Made by a program: the position numbers and the translations under genes. A DNA stretch of 64,000 nucleotides from Clostridium pasteurianum BC1 (GTDB lineage Bacteria; Bacillota; Clostridia; Clostridiales; Clostridiaceae): positions 4,753,925 through 4,817,924 of the forward strand of contig NC_021182.1 in the NCBI RefSeq assembly GCF_000389635.1, written 5' to 3'. Under the pieces are notes generated by a model. The model was not told the DNA's origin and did no database searches. It saw only the letters and a list, made by a program, of their open reading frames with translations. The stretch's first letter is position 1, and each line of letters starts with the position of its first letter. Of this stretch, positions 53,409 through 61,668 are shown one piece after another.

Positions 53409-54380
53409 ATGAGACTTCACAGGCTTTTAGGAATTATTATGCTGCTTGATTCACGTGGGATAATGAAGGCAGGGAATTTATCTAAATTACTTGAGACCTC
53501 AGAAAGAACCATATACAGAGATATTGATATATTGTGTGAAGCAGGTATTCCTATTACTTCAACTTCAGGTCCTAATGGTGGTTTTTCCTTTATGGAAGGC
53601 TATAAAATCAATTCAAATATGTTAGAGACAGGAGATGTCTTTAATATTTTACTTTCAAGTATGGGTATCAAACCAGAAAAAAATACAGAAACAGCACAGC
53701 AATTAAAAAATACTATTATTAAGCTTGAAAACAGTTTATCAGAAGAACATAGAAAAGAAATTATTAAAGCTAAGGAAAGATTCTTTATTGATTCAGATCC
53801 TTGGTGGGGAAAGAAGCTGCAAAATAATAATGTAGATGTAATAAAAAAATCAGTACTGAATTTAAAAAAGTTAAAGGTGTTCTACAAAAAATATTATGGC
53901 GAAGTATCAGAGAGGATTATAAGACCTTATGGTGTGGTAGTAAAAGATTCTCAGTGGTATGTAGCAGCTTTTTGTGAAGTAAAAAAGGAAATTAGAATTT
54001 TTAAGTGCAGCAGGATTATAAATATAGAAGTACTTGATGAAAGTTTCAGCATGCCTGAAAACTTTCAACTGGAAGAATTCTGGAGTAAAAATAAACAGCA
54101 ATTTGTAAAACAAGCAGCTCTTAAAATAGATCCTGCTGCATATGTTGTTAAGCTTAAATTTTATGAGGAAAAGAATAAACTTCTTCAAGGCTTTAATGTA
54201 CAATCTTCCATAAAACTTGCAGACCAATGGATTTATGATATTGATATGATAAGCTTTGAAACCGCCTGCAATATAATTTTTCCTTTCAGTGACAGAATAG
54301 AAGTTTTAGAACCTACAGAACTTAGGGAATATGTATTGAAAAAAGCTAATAAAATTTTAAATCTATATAAACTAGAATAA
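53409..54380 (+). CDS. YafY-type HTH-WYL transcriptional regulator
   Basis: 323 residues. N-terminal HTH_11 (RLLGIIMLLDSRGIMKAGNLSKLLETSERTIYRDIDILCEAGIPI), a linker with TSTSGPNGGFSF, and a WYL domain at about 140-235 (IIRPYGVVVKDSQWYVAAFCEVKKEIRIFKCSRI), then the C-terminal WCX-like extension. WYL proteins sense small ligands or nucleic acids. It is followed by a GyrI-like ligand-binding gene in the same direction, with repeat copy C between them. GTG/ATG alternatives are few; ATG 53409 has AGGAGTG upstream. Confidence 0.9.
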   Translation: MRLHRLLGIIMLLDSRGIMKAGNLSKLLETSERTIYRDIDILCEAGIPITSTSGPNGGFSFMEGYKINSNMLETGDVFNILLSSMGIKPEKNTETAQQLKNTIIKLENSLSEEHRKEIIKAKERFFIDSDPWWGKKLQNNNVDVIKKSVLNLKKLKVFYKKYYGEVSERIIRPYGVVVKDSQWYVAAFCEVKKEIRIFKCSRIINIEVLDESFSMPENFQLEEFWSKNKQQFVKQAALKIDPAAYVVKLKFYEEKNKLLQGFNVQSSIKLADQWIYDIDMISFETACNIIFPFSDRIEVLEPTELREYVLKKANKILNLYKLE

Positions 54381-54407
54381 ATCCCTGACATAATGTTGTC
54401 AGGGATT
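54379..54407 (+). terminator. Hairpin after the WYL regulator gene
   Basis: AATCCCTGACA pairs with TGTCAGGGATT around a 5-nt loop and begins at the stop codon. The T-run is short, so it may be leaky. Confidence 0.7.
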
Positions 54408-54426
54408 GCTTGATATAATTAACATA

Positions 54427-54593
54427 TAAGGCATATTCAAATAAATAAAAAGTCAGTATGCTAGTCGTCTATTTTACATCATACTACGTTAACAGAACGC
54501 TCTGATAGCACCACTATCTTCAGAACCCTTTTCCTTGTATGATGCAAAATATATGTGGCATCTTTGACTTACTATTTATCTTCACATGCCTAA
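54427..54593 (+). repeat. MITE-like repeat, copy C (most complete)
   Basis: Left end TAAGGCATATTCAAATAAATA then AGTCAGTATGCTAGTC; right end read on the minus strand TTAGGCATGTGAAGATAAAT then AGTAAGTCAAAGATG. The two ends are imperfect inverted repeats of about 33 bp. The interior has GATAGCACCACTATC and TGATGCAAAATATA. It lies between the WYL and GyrI-like genes. Confidence 0.8.
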
Positions 54594-54619
54594 AATAAAT
54601 TGAAGGGAGATAATTAATT

Positions 54620-55069
54620 ATGGATGGAAAATTAGTAAGCGTAGAAAGCTTTAAGACTGTAGGTATCACCTATTTTGGAAATAATAGCAATGGAGAAATT
54701 CCAAAGCTTTGGGAGGTATTTAATAACCGCTACAAAGACATAAAACAAAAAAGTGAATCTATGCTGTGTTATGGTATCTGTGATGATGAAATGGATTCAG
54801 AAGGTAGATTCCACTATACCGCTTGTGCAGAGGTAGATAGCTTTCAGGATGTACCAGAAGGTATGGAAACAGGGGTTGTTCCAGATGGTAAGTACCTTGT
54901 ATATACTTATGAAGGAGCTATAAAAGACTTAGGTGATTTTTATAATAATATATTTACCAAATGGCTTCCAGACTCAGAATATGAGGTGGATTATAGACCT
55001 CAATTTGAGTTATATGACACAAGATTTATGGATAATGGAGAATTTGACGTATATATACCAGTTAAATAA
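54620..55069 (+). CDS. GyrI-like small-molecule-binding protein
   Basis: 149 residues covering one AraC effector-binding/GyrI-like (SHS2) domain: VSVESFKTVGITYFGNN, LWEVFNNRYKDI, SMLCYGICDDEMDSEGRFHYTACAEVD, VPDGKYLVYTYEGAIKDLGDFYNNIFTKWLPDSEYEVDYRPQFELYD. The conserved Glu in the pocket region is present. No DNA-binding domain. It probably binds or hydrolyses a toxic small molecule and partners functionally with the WYL regulator upstream; GAAGGGAGAT is its SD. Confidence 0.87.
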   Translation: MDGKLVSVESFKTVGITYFGNNSNGEIPKLWEVFNNRYKDIKQKSESMLCYGICDDEMDSEGRFHYTACAEVDSFQDVPEGMETGVVPDGKYLVYTYEGAIKDLGDFYNNIFTKWLPDSEYEVDYRPQFELYDTRFMDNGEFDVYIPVK

Positions 55070-55081
55070 AAACTTTATGTA

Positions 55082-55113
55082 TAAAAAGGGTGTAGTAAAT
55101 AGCATCCTTTTTA
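55082..55113 (+). terminator. Terminator after the GyrI-like gene
   Basis: AAAAAGGGTG pairs with CATCCTTTTT; the 3-prime arm supplies the T-run. It lies 12 nt past the stop. Confidence 0.8.
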
Positions 55114-55349
55114 TGCCTATTTTAATATACTTCCATGACAATATAAAATTCCATGCAATATTTCATCAAATCCAATTTGTTACTTCATCATAAATAAAAT
55201 TGTACTTCAAAAACAAAATAATCTAGTATTAAAGGGTTTATGTACGTCATTTTGTGTACTAGGCTTATAGCAAAATATGGTATAATCTCTTATATAAACT
55301 ACATAAAAACAATATGTTAAAAGTTCACTAATAGTTGGAGGGTTTAAAC

Positions 55350-56267
55350 ATGAAAAAACTATCAAAAACTCTTTTTGATGGATTAAATAGATATATGAAT
55401 GAAGAAGCTAGACCACTGGAAAGATCTATATTCAATTATTATTTTAATGACTCAAATGATGATGATATATTGGATTCATTAGAAACATATCAAAATTCAG
55501 ATGGAGGATTTGGTAGAGGTATAGAACCTGATTTTAAACTTGTGCATTCCTCTCCTATGGCAACATCAATTGGTTTAAGATATTTAAATATTTTAGCTAA
55601 TAGTGCCAGAGCACAAACTATGATAGCTAGAGCTGTTAAATATCTAGAGACAACTTTTGATATTAATAGGCATGGTTGGTATAGTGTCCCATGCAATGTT
55701 AACCAGTATCCTCATGCACCTTGGTGGGAATTTAAAGATGATATTAATATGACAGTTATTGATTACTCATGGGGAAATCCTTCAGCAGAATTAATAGGAT
55801 ATCTTTATAAATATAAAAAGTACCTTAACAATCTAGATATTTATTCATTAATAAATTACTCTATAAATAAACTGAATGAACATAAAGAATTTAACTCAGA
55901 ACATGAAATATTTTGTTATATTCGCATGTATAGTACTATAGAAAAAGAATTTGCTATCCAAATTGAAAACACACTAAAATTGGCTGTTTCCCAATTAGTT
56001 AACACAAAGGAATCTGAATGGATAAATTACGTACCCACTCCATTAAAGTTTATAGAATTTAATTCTGAAAATTATTTTGGAATTGAAGAAAAATTTATAA
56101 ATGAAAACTTAGATTATTTAGTAAACAAGCTTGAAGAATACGGTAAGATATTTCCAACCTGGCAATGGGGTAGATATTTAAAAGAATGGGAAGTTTCTAA
56201 AGTTGAATGGACAGGTATCCTAACTCTTGAAGCTTTATTATCTTTACTAAAGTTTAATCGAGTATAG
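55350..56267 (+). CDS. Alpha/alpha-barrel protein of the prenyltransferase/terpenoid-cyclase fold
   Basis: 305 residues. LETYQNSDGGFGRGIEPDF and YLETTFDINRHGWYSVP are the QxxDGGxG-type repeats of squalene-cyclase/prenyltransferase alpha6 barrels, but the DxDD catalytic motif of squalene-hopene cyclase is absent, so cyclase activity is not supported. Proteins of this size occur as uncharacterised clostridial proteins. ATG 55350 follows GGAGGG by 7 nt. It is alone; no isoprenoid genes are adjacent. Confidence 0.7.
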   Translation: MKKLSKTLFDGLNRYMNEEARPLERSIFNYYFNDSNDDDILDSLETYQNSDGGFGRGIEPDFKLVHSSPMATSIGLRYLNILANSARAQTMIARAVKYLETTFDINRHGWYSVPCNVNQYPHAPWWEFKDDINMTVIDYSWGNPSAELIGYLYKYKKYLNNLDIYSLINYSINKLNEHKEFNSEHEIFCYIRMYSTIEKEFAIQIENTLKLAVSQLVNTKESEWINYVPTPLKFIEFNSENYFGIEEKFINENLDYLVNKLEEYGKIFPTWQWGRYLKEWEVSKVEWTGILTLEALLSLLKFNRV

Positions 56268-56369
56268 TTAAAGCTTTTCAAAATAATTATTTTATAGCAA
56301 AAGCTAAAAAGTCCACGTCATTCATAATATAGTTTATCATACAGTTCCAAGTTCACAAAGTCTAGTCAT

Positions 56370-57242
56370 TTATTCATAATCAAGTACAAACCAATGGCTA
56401 ATCAATTTATTTTCTTTAAATCCTCTTTTCTTATACATATTGTAAGCCAACGTATTTTTTGTGATAACAGTCAAGCTAATTTCTGTTATTCCCTTTGAAT
56501 CAAGAAAATTAATAGCGGTTTCTAAAAGCTGCTTTCCGTATCCTTTCCCTCTGGCAGCCTTAATTAATCCTAAATCAAATTCACCTACACCATCTTTAAT
56601 ATTAAACTGCAAAAAACCCGCCATAGCATTATTTATTAAAACTATGAAGTAGTATTTATTTTCATATGCTTTATTTATATAATCATCAATTTCTCTTTCT
56701 GTTAGCGTTGTCCCATTTGGAACTTCCTTAAATGAATCATTATAAATCGCTAAATACTCTTTTTTATTATTATCTGATAATGTAACTAGCTTTAGAGAAG
56801 AATATTTGATTTTTCTATCCTCTAAAGTCATTTTTATTGCCGAATATTGCTTATTTAAGTTTAGAGAATTTAAAATTCTAATTATTCTATTATCTCTTGC
56901 TCCTAAAAATATTTCCCGTGCTCCATATTCTTTAGCAATATTTTTGACTTCCTCTATTATTTCACCTGCAGCTATTTTTTTATTCTCTATCTCTTCATTT
57001 ATATCCAAATTAACTACATAGGCTATTCCCTTTTTACTGCATTCTTTTAATATTATTAGTGCCTTCCCAACAATGTATTCTTCATTGATTTTTAAAATAA
57101 CTCCTCCGCCAAAATCGTATTCCTCAGATTTAAATAAATTATCCATCTCTTCAAAGGATAATTTATTTTCTACATTTCTATTTATAAATTCAATTAGTTT
57201 CTCTGCTTCAATTTTACTTAATTCCAAATAATTTTTTATCAT
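56370..57242 (-). CDS. GNAT-family acetyltransferase, tandem-domain
   Basis: 290 residues. The C-terminal half is a good GNAT domain (AGFLQFN, LGLIKAARGKGYGKQLLETAINFL with the acetyl-CoA loop RGKGYGK, then NTLAYNMYKKRGF). The N-terminal half keeps the fold pattern (VNLDINEEIENKKIAAGEIIEEVKNIAKEYGAREIFLGAR) but lacks a clear CoA loop, so it is probably a structural partner. The acceptor is unknown. ATG 57242 or the GTG at 57251 may be used. It is 20 nt after the HTH-DUF2087 gene, so the two form an operon. Confidence 0.83.
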   Translation of the reverse strand: MIKNYLELSKIEAEKLIEFINRNVENKLSFEEMDNLFKSEEYDFGGGVILKINEEYIVGKALIILKECSKKGIAYVVNLDINEEIENKKIAAGEIIEEVKNIAKEYGAREIFLGARDNRIIRILNSLNLNKQYSAIKMTLEDRKIKYSSLKLVTLSDNNKKEYLAIYNDSFKEVPNGTTLTEREIDDYINKAYENKYYFIVLINNAMAGFLQFNIKDGVGEFDLGLIKAARGKGYGKQLLETAINFLDSKGITEISLTVITKNTLAYNMYKKRGFKENKLISHWFVLDYE

Positions 57243-57271
57243 GCCATACACAATCCTTTAACCACATTAAT

Positions 57272-58042
57272 TTATTCCTTTACCCAATAGTTACTACAAT
57301 CATTTGTTCTTTCAATAAATCCATATTCAATTAAAGCTCTTCTTATAGTTGCATAATCTTCATATATTCTCTTTAAAATTCTATTAATTTCTTTTTCGGA
57401 ATAAATCTTACCTTTAGAAAAATTCTTCACTATTTCCTGTAATACTATGATTTTCTTCTTTTCTCTAGCTGGATAATTTATTAATGCTCCATTTTCATCA
57501 ATATAGGTTTTAATAACATCAACTTTTTCCTTATCAGTGATATTATATCTGTCATCTAGGGTAGTTGCTGTCTTATGGGCATCGCACATAACTTCTTTAT
57601 CTAATTTATTAATCTTTTTATTTGTATTCTTTGAGAGTAAATCCATCAATGCTAAAAATAATTTTGCCTGCTTTTCTTTTTCTCTCAGCTTATAACGATG
57701 ATTTCTAATAGTTGATTGAGCAACTCCAAGTTTTCCAGCGACTTCTTTATCCGATAACCCCTCTGCTATTAAGTTTAATAATTTTTTCTGAATGTCAGAT
57801 AATCCTGTAAAAGTAGAATTCATTTCTAATAAATATTGAAGCATGGAACCATGCCTTTCTTCTATGTGAAGTTCTGCTGCTTTCCCTGCATCATATAATT
57901 CTGAATTTATTTCATATATACGCCCCTTTTGGAATATCTCTTCACAAATTATACATTTGTATTCTCCATCTTCTTCCGCGAAACCACTTTTTAGTTCATC
58001 TATTGTAGCTCCCCAAAATAATTCATTTGCTTTTATATCCAT
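57272..58042 (-). CDS. LuxR-type HTH regulator with DUF2087 domain
   Basis: 256 residues. N-terminal part with CIICEEIFQKG and AAELHIEERHG (Cys-x-x-Cys ... His-x4-His), a possible zinc site; middle HTH (LSDIQKKLLNLIAEGLSDKEVAGKLGVAQSTIRNHRYKLREKEKQ, about 80-125) of LuxR type; C-terminal DUF2087 (KVDVIKTYIDENGALINYPAREKKKIIVLQEIVKNF ... RRALIEYGFIERTNDCSNYWV). Such proteins occur as single-component regulators in Firmicutes. It probably regulates itself and the GNAT gene. Confidence 0.85.
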   Translation of the reverse strand: MDIKANELFWGATIDELKSGFAEEDGEYKCIICEEIFQKGRIYEINSELYDAGKAAELHIEERHGSMLQYLLEMNSTFTGLSDIQKKLLNLIAEGLSDKEVAGKLGVAQSTIRNHRYKLREKEKQAKLFLALMDLLSKNTNKKINKLDKEVMCDAHKTATTLDDRYNITDKEKVDVIKTYIDENGALINYPAREKKKIIVLQEIVKNFSKGKIYSEKEINRILKRIYEDYATIRRALIEYGFIERTNDCSNYWVKE

Positions 58043-58216
58043 AAAATTTTATTCCTTTCAATATTAATGCATTCTATTCTTAATTTGTATTGTATATGAA
58101 AACTATATATTTGTCTATATATAAGCAAACATTTTTATATTTAGTTTGTTTTAATTTAATATGCGGAATTATCCTCTCCTTTATAGGCGGGAGACTAATT
58201 ATAATAAAATAAAATT

Positions 58217-58269
58217 AAAACCATAGCCCTTCTTTGGTAAACTTACCTTAAAAGAATACTATGGTTTTT
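58217..58269 (-). terminator. Terminator of the DEAD-box helicase gene
   Basis: AAAACCATAG pairs with CTATGGTTTT at the base with further pairing inside; TTTTAATTTTA follows on the minus strand. Confidence 0.7.
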
Positions 58270-58291
58270 AATACATTAAACTAACATTTTA

Positions 58292-59548
58292 TTAGCTGCT
58301 CTTTTTAGCTTTCCTAAAATAATTGTTCTGGCATTTTTTTCCGTCATATACTTTCTTTCTAAGATCCTTATTTTTTACTTCACCTGAAGTTCTTATAACT
58401 GTACTTGAATTACTCATAAGATAAGGATGATCTTCAATTACCGGTATTGACTTTGATATAACTTTTTCAATATTTCTTAGAGCTTCTCTTTCTTCAGGAT
58501 CACAAAATGAAAGTGCAGCACCTTCTGCTCCAGCTCTTCCTGTACGTCCGATTCTATGAACATAGGTTTCTGGTACATCCGGTAAGTCAAAGTTTATTAC
58601 GTGAGACAATTTTTCTACGTCAATACCCCTTGCAGCTATATCCGTTGCTACTAAAACTCTTATTTTCTTTTCCTTGAAATTACTTAAAGCAAGTTGTCTT
58701 GCACTCTGTGACTTATTCCCATGAATAGCTTGAGCCTTTATTCCCACTTTAATAAGGTCCCCGGTTATTTTATTTGCACCATGTTTTGTTCGAGAAAATA
58801 CAAGAACAGATTCAAAAGCTTTATCCTTCAGCAGGTGAATAAGCAAAGACTTCTTGTTTCTTTTTTCAACAAAATACACTGCCTGCTTAATAGTATCAAT
58901 AGTAGATGAAACAGGAGTCACTTCTACCTTTACTGGCTTTATGAGAATAGAATCTATTAATTTCGAAATTCCCTGAGGCATAGTAGCAGAGAATAACATT
59001 GTCTGCCTGTTCTTAGGAAGTTTTGCTATAATTCTTTTCACATCATGTCCGAGCCCCATATCAAGCATTCGATCTGCCTCATCAAGCACAAAAAACTTTA
59101 TATGCTCTAAACTTACATATTTTTGTTGCATTAAATCTAGCAGCCTGCCGGGTGTTGCAATTAAAATATCTACTCCTGCCTTTAATGCATCTGTCTGAGA
59201 TTTTTGTGAAACTCCGCCAAAAATAGTAGTATTCTTTAGCCCCGTATATTTTCCATAGGAAGTAAAGCTTTCTCCAATCTGGATAGCCAATTCTCTAGTT
59301 GGAGCTAATACTAAGGCTGTAATGCTTAAAGGTCCCTTTTCAGCTCTTTTTTTACTATAAAGAAGCTGCAATGTAGGTATAGCAAAAGCTGCTGTTTTTC
59401 CGGTACCTGTCTGGGCACATCCCTCCAAATCATTTCCCTCAAGTATAGCTGGAATAGATTGTTCCTGTATAGGCGTGGGACTAGTGTACCCTTCGCTTTT
59501 TAAAGCTTTCAAAATAGGGTCAATAATATTTAAATTTTCAAATAACAT
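58292..59548 (-). CDS. DEAD-box ATP-dependent RNA helicase (RhlE-like)
   Basis: 418 residues. Motifs in order: FENLNIIDPILKAL and Q motif PTPIQEQSIP, AQTGTGKT (I), PTRELA (Ia), TPGRL (Ib), DEAD (II), SAT (III), VATDIAARGID (V), HRIGRTGRAG (VI). The short C-terminal tail is basic, as in RhlE. It unwinds structured RNA in ribosome assembly or cold adaptation; the cold-shock gene next door fits that. AGGAG stands 4 nt before ATG. Confidence 0.95.
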   Translation of the reverse strand: MLFENLNIIDPILKALKSEGYTSPTPIQEQSIPAILEGNDLEGCAQTGTGKTAAFAIPTLQLLYSKKRAEKGPLSITALVLAPTRELAIQIGESFTSYGKYTGLKNTTIFGGVSQKSQTDALKAGVDILIATPGRLLDLMQQKYVSLEHIKFFVLDEADRMLDMGLGHDVKRIIAKLPKNRQTMLFSATMPQGISKLIDSILIKPVKVEVTPVSSTIDTIKQAVYFVEKRNKKSLLIHLLKDKAFESVLVFSRTKHGANKITGDLIKVGIKAQAIHGNKSQSARQLALSNFKEKKIRVLVATDIAARGIDVEKLSHVINFDLPDVPETYVHRIGRTGRAGAEGAALSFCDPEEREALRNIEKVISKSIPVIEDHPYLMSNSSTVIRTSGEVKNKDLRKKVYDGKKCQNNYFRKAKKSS

Positions 59549-59678
59549 TTTTCTCCTTTATAAGTGACTGCCAATTTTATGCCTTATTGCATCTAATCAA
59601 ACGGGCCGCCCTGTTTATTATTTTTTATCTTAGTCAATACTTTTGTCTTGTCTTAAAATCTAATTATAGACAACTGAA

Positions 59679-59711
59679 AAACCCCTCAAATAGGATAACT
59701 ATTCAAGGGGT
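59679..59711 (-). terminator. Terminator of the cold-shock gene
   Basis: ACCCCTTGAATAG pairs with CTATTTGAGGGGT (one bulge), followed by TTTTTC on the minus strand, 15 nt after the stop. Confidence 0.88.
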
Positions 59712-59725
59712 AAAATATTCATCAA

Positions 59726-59923
59726 TTAGATAATAGTAATATTTTCTGCTTGAGGTCCTTTTGGTCCTTTAACCACGTCATAAGAAACTTTTTGACCTTC
59801 TTCAAGTGATTTGTAACCATCTGAATTTATTTGAGAAAAATGTGCAAAAACATCTTTTCCATCTTCTCCTGTAATAAATCCAAATCCTTTTTCTCCATTA
59901 AACCATTTTACTGTACCATTCAT
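59726..59923 (-). CDS. Cold-shock protein (CspA family)
   Basis: 65 residues, one cold-shock domain: [32 protein letters not shown] with RNP-1 (KGFGFI) and RNP-2 (DVFAHF), ending [18 protein letters not shown]. It is an RNA chaperone and antiterminator. The start is ATG 59923; GGAGG lies 11 nt upstream, a rather long gap. The 5-prime region upstream is AT-rich, as usual for csp leaders. Confidence 0.96.
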   Translation of the reverse strand: MNGTVKWFNGEKGFGFITGEDGKDVFAHFSQINSDGYKSLEEGQKVSYDVVKGPKGPQAENITII

Positions 59924-60135
59924 ATAAATGTATACCTCCGAAATTTTATTATTCTTAAACTCATGGCAATAACTCACTAATAAAATCTCGATATCAACAT
60001 ACTATATTTATTAAGTACTAATTGAAATATATTTGTGTTCCATTATTAACTATTAATTTAAGTTCTTACTAAGCATAACACAGTTCATTATATAAAGCAA
60101 GTTAATACCTACTTCTTTATAAAACTTGAATATTT

Positions 60136-60300
60136 TTATGTATGAGATGTCATAGGAAAGATCACTTCTTTTAACAAATTATTTTTAGACTTTATAAACA
60201 AGGTGTCATCCAATTTCTCTTTAAAACTTTTAAATACCTCGTATTTATTTAGTCTAGGTATGAAATGAATTTCTATAACTTCATCATTAGGTATAACAAT
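60136..60300 (-). pseudogene. Possible gene remnant, unrecognised
   Basis: Minus strand: about 52 open codons with protein-like composition (IPNDEVIEIHFIPRLNKYEVFKS..., ending FPMTSHT and TAA at 60136-60138), lacking a start and running out of frame near 60297. I do not recognise the family. It occupies most of the gap between the aldo/keto reductase and cold-shock genes; the csp leader fills 59924-60100. Confidence 0.35.
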
Positions 60301-60321
60301 TTTTCAATCTCTACTTCATCA

Positions 60322-61320
60322 TTATAATGTACGTACAGGGGGAGCCATAAATTCAGGCCCAACAGGTTCTTTTACATATTTATTTACAATTGATTCAATA
60401 GTTTTATAATCTTCTTCTGTCAATCTCCAACCGCCAACGCCTTCAACGGCATTCAATTGTTCAGGACGACGAGCACCCCATAGTGCAATACCAGAAATAG
60501 GCTGATCAATAAGCCAACGAATGGCTAGGCTAATAATAGATTTTCCATAGCTTTCTTTTGCCCATTTGTCTAGAGCCTCTACAGCATTAATATAACTAGG
60601 GAAACGATCAGGTTGAAATTTTGGATCGGCATTACGTAAATCATCACCATTAAATTTACTATCAGCTGTCATCCGCCCGCTAAGCAAACCACGGCAAATG
60701 CTGCCATAATATAAGGCTGTCATATTTTCATTTTTAACATAAGGTAATAATTCATTCTTGAAATCCTGTTCAAAAATATTATAAGGTGGTTGAACTGTGT
60801 GAACAGGTGCAAATTTCTTAAATGTTTCAATTTGTTCAACGCTAAAATTACTGACACCAATGGCACGAATTTTTCCTGCATCAAGAAGACTTTTCATTGT
60901 CATTGCAGTCTCTTCAATAGGTGTAAGTGGATCTGGCCAATGAATTTGATAAATATCAATGTAATCTGTTTGAAGACGTCGCAAGGAGTCATCTATTTCC
61001 TTGAGAATATTTTCTTTGGTGTTATTACGATAAACCAGACCATCTCCTTTGGACCAGTCTAATCCAACTTTAGTAGCTATATAAAAAGAATCTCGCGATA
61101 TATTTTTAATGGCTTCTCCAACTATTTTTTCTGATTCCCCTCTACCGTAGGCTGGAGCAGTATCTATCACATTAATCCCTAAGTCTAAAGCATGGTGAAT
61201 TGTGGAAATGGATTGTTTAACATCAGTACCACCCCAATCAGATCCACCAATGGCCCAAGTTCCCAATGCAACTGTAGACAATTTTTTAAGATTTGTCTTA
61301 TCGATTTCTGTGTATTCCAT
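60322..61320 (-). CDS. Aldo/keto reductase
   Basis: 332 residues. VIDTAPAYGRGESEKIVG carries the catalytic Asp and Tyr, YIATKVGLDW the Lys and DYIDIYQIHWPD the His; AIGVSNFSVEQI and LWGARRPEQL bind NADPH. It belongs to the AKR11/YdbC-like group and reduces aldehydes or ketones. AGGAGTTG precedes ATG 61320. No partner gene is adjacent. Confidence 0.92.
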   Translation of the reverse strand: MEYTEIDKTNLKKLSTVALGTWAIGGSDWGGTDVKQSISTIHHALDLGINVIDTAPAYGRGESEKIVGEAIKNISRDSFYIATKVGLDWSKGDGLVYRNNTKENILKEIDDSLRRLQTDYIDIYQIHWPDPLTPIEETAMTMKSLLDAGKIRAIGVSNFSVEQIETFKKFAPVHTVQPPYNIFEQDFKNELLPYVKNENMTALYYGSICRGLLSGRMTADSKFNGDDLRNADPKFQPDRFPSYINAVEALDKWAKESYGKSIISLAIRWLIDQPISGIALWGARRPEQLNAVEGVGGWRLTEEDYKTIESIVNKYVKEPVGPEFMAPPVRTL

Positions 61321-61429
61321 TCAATCAACTCCTAAACATGTCTGAGGTATATATTAACTTGTTATTATCTTAATTTATACCCTAGATTAATTTTTACATT
61401 TTTATTATATACTGAAGAAATTTTCAATT

Positions 61430-61616
61430 CAAATATTGCTTCCTTCATTATTTTCATCCTCTTCTGATTTATAATCCTTTATAAATGCTTCATCCAATTG
61501 CAATTCTTTTTCAGTGTATTCATTCCAAGGTATATTTTTATCTACGGATTTTGATAATCCCAAATTCTGAATTAGTGAAAATAATGCAGTAAATATAGCA
61601 AAAACAAGAGGTCAAA
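61430..61616 (-). pseudogene. 3-prime remnant of a membrane protein gene
   Basis: Minus strand, in one frame ending in TGA 61430-61432: about 60 codons, starting with a hydrophobic helix (LVFAIFTALFSLIQNLGL) and continuing in an acidic tail (IPWNEYTEKELQLDEAFIKDY). No start; a stop stands immediately upstream at about 61614. It looks like the last helix and tail of a transporter whose body was deleted. The family is not recognised. It lies between the aldo/keto reductase and permease genes. Confidence 0.5.
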
Positions 61617-61668
61617 ACTCTTATATAAAAAATAATACTATAAGCAATGGAGGCTTATACGATTACGA

